Assembly (NCBI RefSeq): GCF_032452875.1
Contig: NC_083869.1
Location: 126,734,001 to 126,798,000, forward strand
Reading direction: 5' to 3'
Length of the DNA: 64,000 nucleotides
From: Bos javanicus
Taxonomy: Eukaryota > Chordata > Mammalia > Artiodactyla > Bovidae
The notes below the pieces were generated by a model. It worked only from the letters and a program-made list of their open reading frames with translations, made no database searches and was not told the origin of the DNA. This document shows positions 1 through 9,954 of the stretch, in pieces. Positions within the stretch are counted from its first letter, which is position 1. The number at the start of each line of letters is the position of its first letter. A program made the position numbers and the translations under genes.

Positions 1-149
1 TGCTCAGCGGAAACCCTCCAACAGTCTGACCCTAACCAGAAGAACTGGAAGACTGGGAGCTAGGCGTCTGGAGGCCTTGGTTCCCATGGAAGGGGAGGTC
101 TGAGGAGCCTGGGGTGGTGCTTCCAGGGACTCCAGGGGGCTGCTCTTAC

Positions 150-203
150 CTGAATCATAATCAGGAGGCTGATGGTGAAGAGGAGGAAGAGGAAGCCTTT
201 CAT
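150..203 (-). CDS. CD52: CD52, first coding exon (signal peptide); gene continues off the left edge
   Basis: Read on the minus strand, an ATG at 203-201 in good context (A at -3) opens 18 codons, MKGFLFLLFTISLLIMIQ. The exon ends in CAG followed by the donor GTAAGA at 149-144. This closely resembles the start of mammalian CD52, a hydrophobic signal peptide. In the family the second exon encodes a very short mature glycopeptide and its GPI-attachment signal; that exon is expected below position 1 and is not seen. CD52 (CAMPATH-1) is a heavily glycosylated GPI-anchored surface antigen of lymphocytes and the male genital tract. The position next to UBXN11, in opposite orientation, fits the conserved mammalian gene order. 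The 5' UTR should extend to about 260, but I see no clear TATA box to fix the start. Confidence 0.85.
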
Positions 204-1129
204 TTTGGGAGGCTCTCCGCGGCTCTCTTGGTAGCAGCTTTTGGAGATGAACTCAGGGCTGTCTGCAGGCCTCTTTGGGCTTGGCTGCTTTTGAAGGAGG
301 GTAAAGCAGGGAGGCGGGGTGGAGGGAAAGGAAGGAGGGCCTCTGGGGTGGGGTGGGTACTGCTGCTCTTCTACAGACCTTGCGATTGAGGATGCCAGGC
401 CCCAGCTCCACAGCTCTGGCAGGTGACAGACGGTTCTGGAGTGGAACTGGGGCACATCCCAGGAGATGGGAGGTGGGCAAACCCAGAGGCAGCTGGGGGG
501 CAGTAAAGAGGGCCTGGGCTCGGAGTCCTGCAGAATGGGGATTGAATCTTGGTTTAATCACCTATCAATTCTGGGACCCGGGGCCAGAAACTGTACCTCT
601 CTGAAAGAACTGCCAGAGAATTACAAAAATATGGTATTATTAAAAGGAGATTGGGGCAGGGGATAGGCGCTGAAGGAGGAAAAGCTGGGATAAATTTAGG
701 TTTCAAAGTAAGGTTGTGGACCATTCCAAGATTGAGAAGAAAGGCTTGGGGAGCACGAAAAGTGGGGTATGTAGATTTCTGTGAAAATGAAGGTGAAATG
801 TGACAGGAACCCAGAAACCTAGCTTCTAGTTAAGCCCATTTCCTCCGGGCCTCAGGTGAGAAGACTGAAGTGGGTTATTTCTGAAGTTTACTAAGACCTA
901 GCATCTTGTGACTTGGATAAAGGAAACAGCAGATGGGTGTCTGTATTAGTCTCAGAGTGATGGGAAGAAGGCTAGTGGAGGACCAGAAGTTAACTAAACT
1001 GCAGGGGAAGGGATTTGGGGTGGGGGTGTCTGTGAAGTCCCAGCCAGGGGTTGGGGGACAGGGTGAATCACAAAGATGCCTGAACAGTGCTCTATTCTTT
1101 ATACATCCTCTCACTTTATTCTCTCAGTG

Positions 1130-1215
1130 GGACTCTGCAGCAGGTTCCATTATTACCCCCATTTTCCAGATGAAGAAACTGAGGCTTGGATATTAAGTGA
1201 CTTGCCCAAGGTAAT
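1130..1215 (-). repeat. MIR relic
   Basis: The plus strand carries the reverse of the MIR core (cccattttccagatgaagaa, then an antisense 'actgaggct...cttgcccaaggt' segment). It is an ancient tRNA-core SINE, diverged and truncated. Confidence 0.65.
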
Positions 1216-1688
1216 AAAAGGAGGAGCCAGTTTCAGGTGGGATTGCATCCAGGTCTGCTGAAGCAGTAGCTATGCATGTAACCTCTGGGGCTGTCCTAGA
1301 AGTTACCGATTAAGTCTTCATTCCCTGCTTGGCTCCCTCCTGGAGGACCCAAGAGTCCTTTCTGTAGCCCAGCTTCAGCTTCACTCACCCTCCCGTCCTT
1401 AGTCTATTCTGTGTCTCATTTGCATGCCCGGTAGTAAAAGAAATCCCCCTCTCTCACTTCCCTGCTCCGGTTTTGGGCCTCGTGTAGCAAGCCTCAGAAA
1501 AACTTGAGTGAGCCCTTAGGGCCTCCAGCCCTGGCTAAAAATAAACGAAGGAAAAAAACAAACAAAAACCTGAAAGTCAGGCTGGTGAAAGCCAGGAAGT
1601 GAAAAGGAAGGGGCAGGAATCTTGAGGCTCCGGGGGAGGGGAGGTGGGGAGGGAAGGAAGTGGGTGGAGCCCTCCACTACTTGCCACG

Positions 1689-1881
1689 AAAAGTGGAAGT
1701 CGCTCAGTCGTGTCTGACTCTGTGACACTCTTTGTGACACTATACAGTCCATGACATTCTCCAGGCCAGAATACTGGAGTGGGTAGCCTTTCCCTCCTCC
1801 AGAGGATCTTCCTAACTCAGGGATCAAACCCAGGTCTCCCGCATTGTAGGCAGATTCTTTACCAGCTGAGCCACAAGGCCC
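1689..1881 (-). repeat. Bov-tA SINE
   Basis: Minus-oriented ruminant tRNA-Glu/BovA SINE. The plus strand begins with the reverse of the tail (gaagtcgctcagtcgtgtc) and ends with the reverse of the tRNA head (gagccacaaggccc). It contains a short internal duplication of 'gactctgtgac'. Its 5' head lies five bases from the tRNA-Ala pseudogene. Confidence 0.85.
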
Positions 1882-1886
1882 CAAAC

Positions 1887-1959
1887 TGGAGAATGCGGGC
1901 ATCGATCCCGCTACCTCTTGCATGCTCAGCGAGCACCATACTATTTGAGCTAATTCCCC
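1887..1959 (-). pseudogene. tRNA-Ala(AGC) pseudogene
   Basis: Read on the minus strand, these 73 nt align without gaps to mammalian tRNA-Ala-AGC as I remember it. The acceptor stem (GGGGAAT/ATTCTCC), the variable segment AGGTA and the whole T arm with its B box (GGATCGATGCC) are intact, and the anticodon AGC sits in TGAGCAT. I count six substitutions. They break one D-stem pair and leave two wobble pairs, alter the end of the A box, replace the universal T33 by G and disrupt one anticodon-stem pair (C-A). No CCA is encoded and no T run follows the 3' end, so transcription and function are unlikely. It is not part of a Bov SINE, whose tRNA-Glu head is different and lies just downstream on the same strand. 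Confidence 0.8.
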
Positions 1960-2569
1960 ACGCCAATAGATAAGCCTGCCTCACCTGTCACGGCTCACCC
2001 CCATCAGCTCCTTCACCTGAGGCAGCTCCTGACCCTTAACCTCACCGCATTGGCTGCCTTTGGTGCAAGTGGGTGGGTGAGAGTCCATGAGGCAGCAGAT
2101 GCCAGAAGGGCCCTGGCCCCAGGAGACAAGAGGCCCAGGTTGAAGCCTAAGATTGCCCTGCTGAAACTGGCTCCATCCCACTGGGCGGGCGGTGTTCTCT
2201 CCTCTTACAAAGAGGCAGCTAAGACAGGCTAAACCCTGGGTCCTTTCTCCATGCTGCGGATTCGTGTGACGATACTTAAATGCCAAGCTCATATCTGCAA
2301 AAACATTCTTACAAACCCCAGAAATTTCATTTTCCACATCCTGAGTCTCTGCTGTTGTTTGAGCTTGAGCTGCTGGTGTTTGGGCGATCTGGTGGGTGCT
2401 GGAAGGCTTTTTAGAGTTTGGGACTTGTGACTTGGAGGGATGTCTGGAGTCTGTTAGTACCTGGGAGAAGTGGGGCTTCAGACTTCCTCTCCTGCCCTCT
2501 GAGCAGCTTCATTCTGTCTTAACACCATCTGGATAGACACAACCCTGGTTGCAAAACTTAAAAGAGCTT

Positions 2570-2630
2570 AGAGAGACCCCCATTTTACAGATGGGAAAAT
2601 TGAGGACCCAAGAAGGGCAGATTAATGCAG
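2570..2630 (-). repeat. MIR relic
   Basis: Reverse MIR core motif (ccccattttacagatgggaa followed by attgaggaccc). Short and diverged. Confidence 0.55.
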
Positions 2631-2952
2631 AGCTAAAGAGAGAACCTATCTGTCTCTAGATTTTCCTGCCCTACCATACACCTTCTCCAAACCTGACTTG
2701 GGAAATCTCAGTCCATAGCCCCTATCTCCCCCAGGAATCAGGCCTAAACTCCTTAGTGTGACATTCAAAGGCCTTCCTTTCTCCCCAGCCTTCTGTTTTG
2801 GGTTCTATGCATATCACACCCTAGCCCACAGCCACACCCATCTTGCATCTCTAGTTGCCCCAGGCTCTTTTACAACCCAAGTTGTTTTCTCTTTAAGGAA
2901 AGCCCTTCAGTTGTTTTATCTGATAATATTCCTTCTTCAAGACTTAGATCAA

Positions 2953-3480
2953 GGGACTTCCCTCCTGATCCAATGGCTTAGAATCCTCACTCCCAATGCA
3001 GGGGGCTTGGGTTCAATCCCTAGTCAGGGAACTAGATCCCACATGCCACAATTGAGAGTCTGCATGCTGCAACTAAAACCCTGCAGTTCAGTTCAGTCGC
3101 TCAGTCGTGTCCAACTCTCTGCAACCCCATGGGCTGCAGCACGCCAGGCCTCCCTGTCCATCACCAGCTCCTGGAGTTTACTCAAACTCATGTCCATCGA
3201 GTCGGTGATGCCATTCAACCATCTCATCCTCTGTCGTCCCCTTCTCCTCCTGCCTTCAATCTTTCCCAGCATCAGGATCTTTTCCAATGAGTCAGTTCTT
3301 TGCATCAGCTGGCCAAAGTATTGGAGCTTCAGCTTCAGCATCAGTCCTTCCAATGAATATTCAGGAGTGATTTCCTTTAGGACCCTGCATACCTTAACAA
3401 AAATCCAGTATCATACATGCCACGACTAAGACTTGGTGAGCCAATAAATAAGTAAATAAAAATAAATATTTAAAAAAAGA
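2953..3480 (+). repeat. CHR-type tRNA-Glu SINE, split by a BovB 3' end
   Basis: Begins 'gggacttccctcctgatcca', the cetartiodactyl CHR head, and ends in a 'caataaataagtaaataaa' type tail. Its target-site duplication is 12 bp with one mismatch: agacttagatca at 2940-2951 and agacttagctca at 3481-3492. The body is interrupted at 3078 by a BovB 3' fragment. Confidence 0.85.
3086..3381 (-). mobile_element. BovB 3'-end insertion inside the CHR SINE
   Basis: On the minus strand this encodes the broken C-terminal tail of the BovB ORF (motif ILMLGKIEGRRRRGRQ) followed by the BovB 3' end, seen in plus orientation as 'ttcagttcagtcgctcagtc'. It is flanked by an exact 8-bp duplication, accctgca, at 3078-3085 and 3382-3389, so it is an independent, strongly 5'-truncated insertion. 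Confidence 0.85.
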
Positions 3481-4544
3481 AGACTTAGCTCAGAAGCCCC
3501 TTCCTCTGCGAACATTTCCATTTCCCTGATGCTAGAAACTCCTTCAAAGGGAGGGGGTTCCTCAGTATTCCAAGAGCTCCTTCTGTTGGCCACTGCTCTA
3601 AAGATTGTGTCTGCTAAGAATATTGTCTAGTAGCTTGACCCAAGACCAGGTCCCTCTAGGTCTTGTCACCTCTCTAACTCAGCACAAGGCAGAATATGGC
3701 AGTTAGGTGTCAGGGCCAGCTGAATAATAAGTGAATACAAGGCGATCACACCTTACCTCTGAGCCTTGCATGCCTGTATTCATGAGGTCAATAAATGCTT
3801 ATTATGGGGCAATAGCAGACTAAATATTTGGGCAGTTACCAATGAAGAAAAGAATTAAGGGGAATAAAGATGTGAGCCCTTCACTTGGGGCTGCTTTTCC
3901 TCTAAAAGCACTTGCTCCTTCCGGAAGAAACAGTTGAGAAGCTGTGCAGAGCTTTCCACAGATTTCTGGAGCTGGGGGAGAAAACTGCAGTTCAAGACCT
4001 GCTAAGAAAGGAGGGCCCTGGCAAACTCCCCCGCCCTCCACTAGGCTTTGGGTTGGGAGCATGAAAGGTTATACATGAGGAGTACAAATGAACAAGAAAC
4101 AACAGCCCAACCCCTCATAGAAACTGAAGACAACATGATCAAAAAAACAAACAAAAAATAAGAGGAGCAATAAATAATAGGAACAATTACACAGAAAATC
4201 CAGATAGTGGAATTATCAACCAAGCTTTTAACTAATAATGCTTAGTATATTCAGATACATAGAAGACAAGACCAAGGACTATAGATTATAGAATAGAACC
4301 AAATGGAAATTCTAGAACTTAAAAATATAATAATAGAAATTAAGAACTCAGTGAATAGGTTTAACATCAGATTAGACACAAATGAGGAGAGAATTAGTAA
4401 AGTGGAAAATGATAATAGAATATTATAGCCAAATATAGTTAGTTGTTAAGTATCTGCTGTGTGCCAGGTACTGCACACACTGGGGCTACAGAAGTGGGGG
4501 AAAAAGGGGCATAGCCCCTGATGTTATGGAACTGACATCTGGGT

Positions 4545-4746
4545 GTGTGTGTGCTCAGTCCTGTCCGACTCCTTGTGACTCCATGGACCATAGCCCGCCA
4601 GGCTCCTCCATCCATGAAATTTCCCAGGCAGGAGTACTGGAGTGGGTTACCATTTCCTTCTGCAGGGGATCTTCCTGACCCAGGGAGTGAACCTGCATCT
4701 CCTGGATTGGCAGGCAGACTCTGCCCCTGAGCCACCTGGGAAGCCC
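4545..4746 (-). repeat. Bov-tA SINE
   Basis: Minus-oriented copy running from the reversed tail (gctcagtcctgtccgactcc) to the reversed tRNA-Glu head (gagccacctgggaagccc). Confidence 0.85.
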
Positions 4747-4917
4747 ATTTGAAAGGAGAAAACATTAACCATGATGGTAATTTAAGACTTCAATAAACGC
4801 TATGAAGAAGTCAAAAGGGTAGTGAGAAGAAAGAGAAATGAGGGGAGGACATATGTAGGTTAGTGTTCAGGGAAGACCACTCAAAGGGAGTGTTTGTGCA
4901 GAACAAGAGGGACCTGG

Positions 4918-5185
4918 GGGGCTTCCCTGATGGTCCAGTGGTTAAGAATCTGCCTGCCAGTGCAGGGGACAAAGGTTCCATCCCTGGTCTGGGAAGATCC
5001 CCCTGCTGTGGAGCAACTAAAGCCTCGCACCACAGCTACTGAGTCTGCGGGCCTCAGAGCCTGTGCTCCACAAGAGAAGGCACTGCGGTGAGAAGCCCGC
5101 GCACTGCAGTGAAGAGTAGCCCCCACTCACCTCAACTAGAGAAAGCCCATGTGCAGGAAGGAAGACCCAGTGCAACCAAAGAAAA
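4918..5185 (+). repeat. CHR-type long SINE
   Basis: Starts 'gggcttccctgatggtccag' and runs through the 'gcaactaaagcc ... gaagacccagtgcaaccaaa' body of the long CHR family. Imperfect flanking copies of an 'aagagggacctg'-like target site are visible. Confidence 0.8.
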
Positions 5186-5331
5186 AAGGAACCTGAGCAT
5201 GCAAAACACCTCAGATGACTCCCCATCCCAGTTTCTCAGTGTTCTTTAATGACTGTGCCCAGCTTAGGGCAGTCCCGCAATGGGCATCTGCACAATATGT
5301 GTTTGAGCTCGGGGACAGAATGGAATAGAGC

Positions 5332-5361
5332 ACGGGCGGGGACGGGCGGGGACGGGCGGGG
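5332..5361. repeat. Three perfect tandem copies of a GC-box decamer
   Basis: The unit ACGGGCGGGG is repeated exactly three times and followed by AGGGGC. Each unit contains an Sp1/KLF-type GC box, and the run has enough G tracts to form a G-quadruplex on the plus strand. No exon or obvious promoter is adjacent. Confidence 0.9.
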
Positions 5362-6554
5362 AGGGGCTTGCGTCTCACATTACAGTTTGATCTGCTCTGC
5401 AGCTTTCACCCCCGCAGAGAGAGGGGTGCGCATTCCAAGGGAAGCCTCCATCCATTTGTTCAGCCGTTCATTTCAGGCCATTTGTTGACACCTACCGTGA
5501 GTCAAATAAGACAGACGGGTAAGGATCCCTTCCCTTGAGAAGTTCATAGTCTGCAAGGGAGACACATACTGAAAAAAAAATCACAAAATGGAATAAGGGA
5601 TGTTATAACAGCAGCAGGGCTCTTAGACTGTAGAGTGTAACAATTCTACTTGTGGGGAGTGAGGGTATTCATGAATGAGGGGACGTTTGAACTAGTTCTT
5701 GAAGGATGGAGGGGATTTTTTTCCAGGGGGAAAAGGCAAAGGAGGATGTTCTCATTGGCAGGAGAGGCCTGAATGTAGAGAGCATGATGGTTTCTGAAAC
5801 ATTGAGAAGGGTGAAGGGCAGGACACATAATGCGATATGAAGGTCCTAAATGTCGACAGGAGCTAGGATGGGCTTGACCCATGGTGCCGGTGATATGGGT
5901 GGAGAAGAGGGGGAAGGTGGGAGAGACGACAAGGTTTTTATTGTGAAGGAATGCTTGGACTTACAGGACCTCTTTCTCCCTTAGTCTTTACCTCTCCCTC
6001 CTGAGCTGCTAGGAATTGATAAACTCTTTAGTGCCAAAGGGGTCATAACTGGTAAGGGTTCTTTGGGAAATGACTTAGTTGCAAAGTGAACTCAGTCTGT
6101 TCTCAAGAATAGAGGCCTCCAGAACCCTCAGACCCCAGGGCTGGGGTCTACTTCCTCATCCCACAGGTGGGGAGCAGGCGCAGAAAGAGCCTCCCTACTC
6201 CCATTCTAGGGCCTTTCCACAACTGTCAGAGGAATGAATATCCACCCCAGGATGGAGCTAAGAGGAGGCCAAGTGGCCCCCACCCCAGAAAATCCAGAGG
6301 TAATCCTGGGTGAATTTGGAAGCTGGACAAATTTTCCTCCAATGTCCTTCCAACACTCAAATCTTTTGTGAACCTGGAGACCTTGGAAAGATTTCTAGAA
6401 CCACCTAAGATGGGAGATAGAAAAATATAAGTCAGAAAAGTAACTGTTAGGTGAGCTTAGACTCTTGTTTCACTCTTATAACTTTGTTTTTGGAAAACAG
6501 CTTTCTAAAAACAGTAACACAACAATGTTATGAGGAATTGTACACATTTAATTT

Positions 6555-6650
6555 GCACAATAACCCTACAAGGTAGGTTTGATTAGAATCTCTATTCCAG
6601 ATATGGAAACTGAGGCTCAGTGGAGTAACTGGAGCAGAGACAGCCAGCTG
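6555..6650 (-). repeat. MIR relic
   Basis: Reverse MIR core (ccagatatggaaactgaggc, with an upstream segment 'caataaccctacaaggtagg'). Confidence 0.6.
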
Positions 6651-6660
6651 AGTGACAGAG

Positions 6661-6890
6661 TGGGGCTTCCTGGGTGGCTCAGACAGTAAAGAATTTGCAG
6701 AAGACCTGGGTTTGAGCCCTGGGTTGGGAAGATCCTCTGGAGAAGGAAATGGCTACCTACTCCAGTATTCTTGCCTGGAAAATCCCATGGACAGAGGATC
6801 CTGATGGGGTCCTATTCATGGGGGGTTGGGGGTGGGTTGCAAAGTGTCAGACACGACTGAAGGCAGTTTTCACTCCACTTCACCTCAAGC
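6661..6890 (+). repeat. Bov-tA SINE
   Basis: Plus-oriented, from 'gggcttcctgggtggctcag' to 'gtcagacacgactgaagg'. A 7-bp target duplication, gacagag, lies at 6654-6660 and 6891-6897. Confidence 0.8.
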
Positions 6891-7569
6891 GACAGAGCCC
6901 ATCCCCGTAGACTTATTAAATTATGCTGCCCGTGTTTCCTCAATAGATGACTATGATTATTTTCCAAGTTTCTACGAAGAAAATGTATACTTCTACAATA
7001 AGGCTCTGATTTCTCTCTTTAAAAAATAATAAACTGCCTGCCAGGTTAGAGGGCTCCCATCTCCCTCACAGGAACTAGATATTTGCTGAGTGTCTGCCTA
7101 CTGCAGAATCTCAGGCCAGGCTTCCAGCCCTGGGAAGGAGGGAGGTATGTTGTAAACCCCGATGCTTGGATAAACGCCAGCTCACTCCCTAGTCTTGCGG
7201 AAGTGAGAGGCAGAGCACAACAAGGCCCATGAGGCCAGCGCCCCTGCCTCCCATAGTGACGGTCCTTGCTTACCTTTGAGAGCAGAAGGAACATGAGCAA
7301 GGTGACAGTATAAGGTTGCTAATTCTCTGACTACCAATCCCCCAAAACACTAGGCCCCAGACTTTCTCATTTCATACACCTTAAGCCTCAGAGAACTTCC
7401 CGAGCGCAGTTTCATGGCAAGAGAGGTCTCCTACCTCCAACTTCCAGTCACACTTTCCACTTGAATTCTTCCCTTAGCCATGAACCAGTACCATCTGCAC
7501 CCTGACTTATCTTTGCCTGCCTGTTTTACTAAAGTGGGAGCTTCAAGAAACAGCACAGACTCTGAAGGC

Positions 7570-7680
7570 AGACAATTCTGGGTTTGAATCCACTTTTCTG
7601 CTTTCTACCTGCACAGTCTTGAGCAAGTTGCTTTACTTCTCTGAGCTTCAGTTTTCTCATCTCTAAAGCTCATAATTTTG
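7570..7680 (+). repeat. MIR relic
   Basis: Forward MIR: 'tgggtttgaatccacttttc', then 'cttgagcaagttgctttact' and 'cagttttctcatctctaaag'. Well-preserved order of core motifs. Confidence 0.7.
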
Positions 7681-8071
7681 GCATCTGGCACTTGGAAGAT
7701 GCTCATTAATTAGTAGGTCCTTTCAGTTTCCAATTGGTGTGTAAAGAATGCCTCAAGGAGCCTGCCCTCCCCTAAAAGCAGTAGGTTAGAGAGTCAAATG
7801 GAAAATATTAATAAGTGCAGTTGGAGACATGCAGATAAAGGGCTTTGGTAGTTGAGCCAAGTTATAAGGAAGTGGGTGCTGGAAATCATAAGACACCCAG
7901 ATCATCACAGCTGGATGACTATGAGATAATGATAAGTGAGATAATGATAACAAAAGTTAAAAGCAGGAAATGTTTTGAAAACTTACTCTGTATGGATATT
8001 GTGATAGGTATTCAGTATGTATTGTCTCGTTTAATTCTCACGGCAACTCTGTGGGGTGGGTTTGTGGTGGT

Positions 8072-8372
8072 TGTTGAGTCACTAAGTCATATCTGATTCT
8101 TTGGGACCCCATGGACTGCAGCACACCAGGCTTTACTGTCCTTCACTGTCTCCTGGAGTTTGCTCAAACTCATGTCCATTGAGTCAGTGATGCCATCTAA
8201 CCATCTCATCCTCTGTTGTCCTCTTCTCCTCTTGCCCTCAATCTTTCCCAGCATCAGGGTCTTTTCCCACAAGTCTGCTCTTCGCATCAGGTGGCCAAAC
8301 TATTGGAACTTCAGCGTGAGCTTTTGCAATAAATATTGAGTTGATTTCCTCTAGGATTGACTGGTTTGATAT
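8072..8372 (-). mobile_element. BovB 3'-end fragment
   Basis: The minus strand encodes a decayed BovB C-terminus (ILMLG-like motif read as LMLGKIEGKRRRGQQRMRW) followed by the BovB 3' end. It is 5'-truncated at 'gattgactggtttgat'. Confidence 0.8.
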
Positions 8373-8374
8373 TA

Positions 8375-8450
8375 TCCCCACTTTACAAAAGAAATTAAGG
8401 TAACTTGCTCAAGGACACACACATAGCCCGGGACTCCTGGTGCCAAAGAC
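8375..8450 (-). repeat. MIR relic
   Basis: Reverse MIR segment (ttatccccactttacaaaag, then 'ttgctcaaggacacac'), directly abutting the BovB fragment. Confidence 0.5.
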
Positions 8451-8979
8451 CATGCTCTTAACAAAACTATCTCTAGTTGCTCTAATCCAACAGGTTGTTT
8501 TTCATGTGAGGCTCGGGAGGGGGAAGGGTCTCACCCAAAGTCACTCTAAGTATCTCACCCAACAGCAGGAGTCTTACTCGAATTTTTACATAAAGGAAAT
8601 AGAATCTGAGCGTCTCTTCGGGGCGCCAAGAAATTAGCAGAGAAATGCAGATTTAAGAAGCATTTATTAAGTACTTGTATCATTTCAATTCATGCTCAAA
8701 ATAACTTCCCTTTAGTACTGTACTGATCAGATGGAAAAACAAGCTCAGCAGGATAAATGTAATTTCTCCCAAAATCAATTTAATAAAACAGTGGCATGGT
8801 CAGGACTGCACATTCAGGTCCAGAGGCTTCCAGCAGCTTCGTGAATCTAATCCCAATTCTCCGCTTTCTGTGCCCTGGGGTAGTAGGAAAGGACTCTCAA
8901 GTTTCCCTAAACCCCGAGTCCGCTCAGAGCGGTGGGTTCTGGGATTCGCAGTATTCCCCGCGATGAGTTTAGACTTCGT

Positions 8980-9110
8980 GGGCCAATAGAATTCGAGTAG
9001 AGACAGCTGTACCCGCCTCCGCTGCCTCCTGGTTGCTCAGGGACTCCTCACGCATTAGCCAATGAGAAGCACACGGGTCCTGGTCGCCTGGGAAACCGTG
9101 TGACAACAAG
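8980..9110 (+). promoter_or_regulatory. UBXN11: Probable UBXN11 promoter
   Basis: Two CCAAT boxes (8983-8987 and 9059-9063), a near-consensus RFX X-box (9083-9096, GTCGCC-TG-GGAAAC, one mismatch in the second half-site) and an exact YY1-type initiator AAGATGGCGGC (9108-9118) lie just before a strong splice donor. CpG is locally enriched and there is no TATA box. The elements are seen directly; assigning them to UBXN11 is inferred because that is the only plus-strand gene downstream. Confidence 0.6.
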
Positions 9111-9145
9111 ATGGCGGCGCCGCGGGTGGTTCTGCGGCCTGCGTG
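9105..9145 (+). other. UBXN11: UBXN11 probable first exon (5' UTR)
   Basis: A short GC-rich exon is inferred between the YY1-type initiator and the donor G|GTGAGT at 9146. The transcription start is approximate. It holds an ATG at 9111 (AAG ATG G, strong context). Spliced directly to the acceptor at 13672/13673, that ATG opens a 19-codon upstream frame ending at TAG 13695-13697, before the UBXN11 start. Extra 5' exons in between cannot be excluded. Confidence 0.5.
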
Positions 9146-9954
9146 GTGAGTTACAGAAAGGCCCCAGACCTTTCTGCTCGTGGAGTCCTTCTCACATAGG
9201 CTGGGGCCCTCACCGCGAGAGCCTCGAGGACATGCGAGCCCCACATCCCGGCCCCTCCAGTAGACTCCCCGCGCCTGGGAGCAGATTCAGGCCGCCGCCT
9301 ACCACGGCTATGGGCGGAGGCAGAGGGTTGACGACTTCCAGGGAGGGTCTCGTAGAAGTCGCGTGGTGAGCGCTTCCAGCTGAGATTTAGGGAATGAAGG
9401 TGTGCAGCCTGCTGGCCCGTGTCCGCGCTGGAGAGCACTGGAACCTGTTGGAAGACCAATTTGACTCTCAAAGCTTGAGTCTGAAGAGGCAGGCAGTCTA
9501 ACCTTTAGCCGCCTCCGGCTTGAGGAGGAAGACACAGTCTCCCCGCCCCATCATTCCCCCCCCCCCCACCCCAGAAAAAACCCAAAGTGAAGGGAATAGA
9601 CGTGGCTTTGTCCCCAGGGTTCCCAATCTGAGGGAGGAGACACAGCCCTTCTTCGCTCAAGAAGTCCCCAGGCGGAAGGAAAGGAATAGCCGTTGTCCTC
9701 AGGGGTCTCCTATGATCACACGGGAAAATTGATCTGGAGAAGGTGTGTTGGATTGGCTTGGAGTGAGATTGGAAGCAGGGAAGTCGGTTTGGGGCCATTG
9801 TGACAGCCCCAAAGAAGGGCAGTGAGAGTCCCTCTAGGATGGCCAACGGCGCCACGGGAGGAGGAGCTGTGTGTGAGAAAGGTGCAGGGTTTACCCTGCA
9901 GGATTCCGGAACTGATGGGATTAGAGGGGAAAAAGGAGGGAAATTTTTTGTTTG

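Larger units (their letters stand above)
204..9000. other. Intergenic region between divergent CD52 and UBXN11
   Basis: No coding exon is visible on either strand. The stretch holds Bov-tA and CHR SINEs, two BovB 3' ends, MIR relics, a GC-box decamer repeat and a tRNA-Ala pseudogene, each listed separately. Open frames here are short and either lie in repeats or have no recognisable homologue. Upstream alternative first exons of UBXN11, which exist in other mammals, could lie here but cannot be identified by eye. Confidence 0.6.

Noticed and set aside
1684..1965. Target-site duplication around the tRNA-Ala pseudogene plus SINE
   Set aside because: The best shared string is ccacg (5 bp), and it overlaps the tRNA end; too weak to claim one insertion event.
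9111..9145. ATG at 9111 as the true UBXN11 start
   Set aside because: The frame reaches a stop at 13695-13697 when joined to the next exon, and MSSPLASLGKTRR at 13708 matches the known N-terminus.
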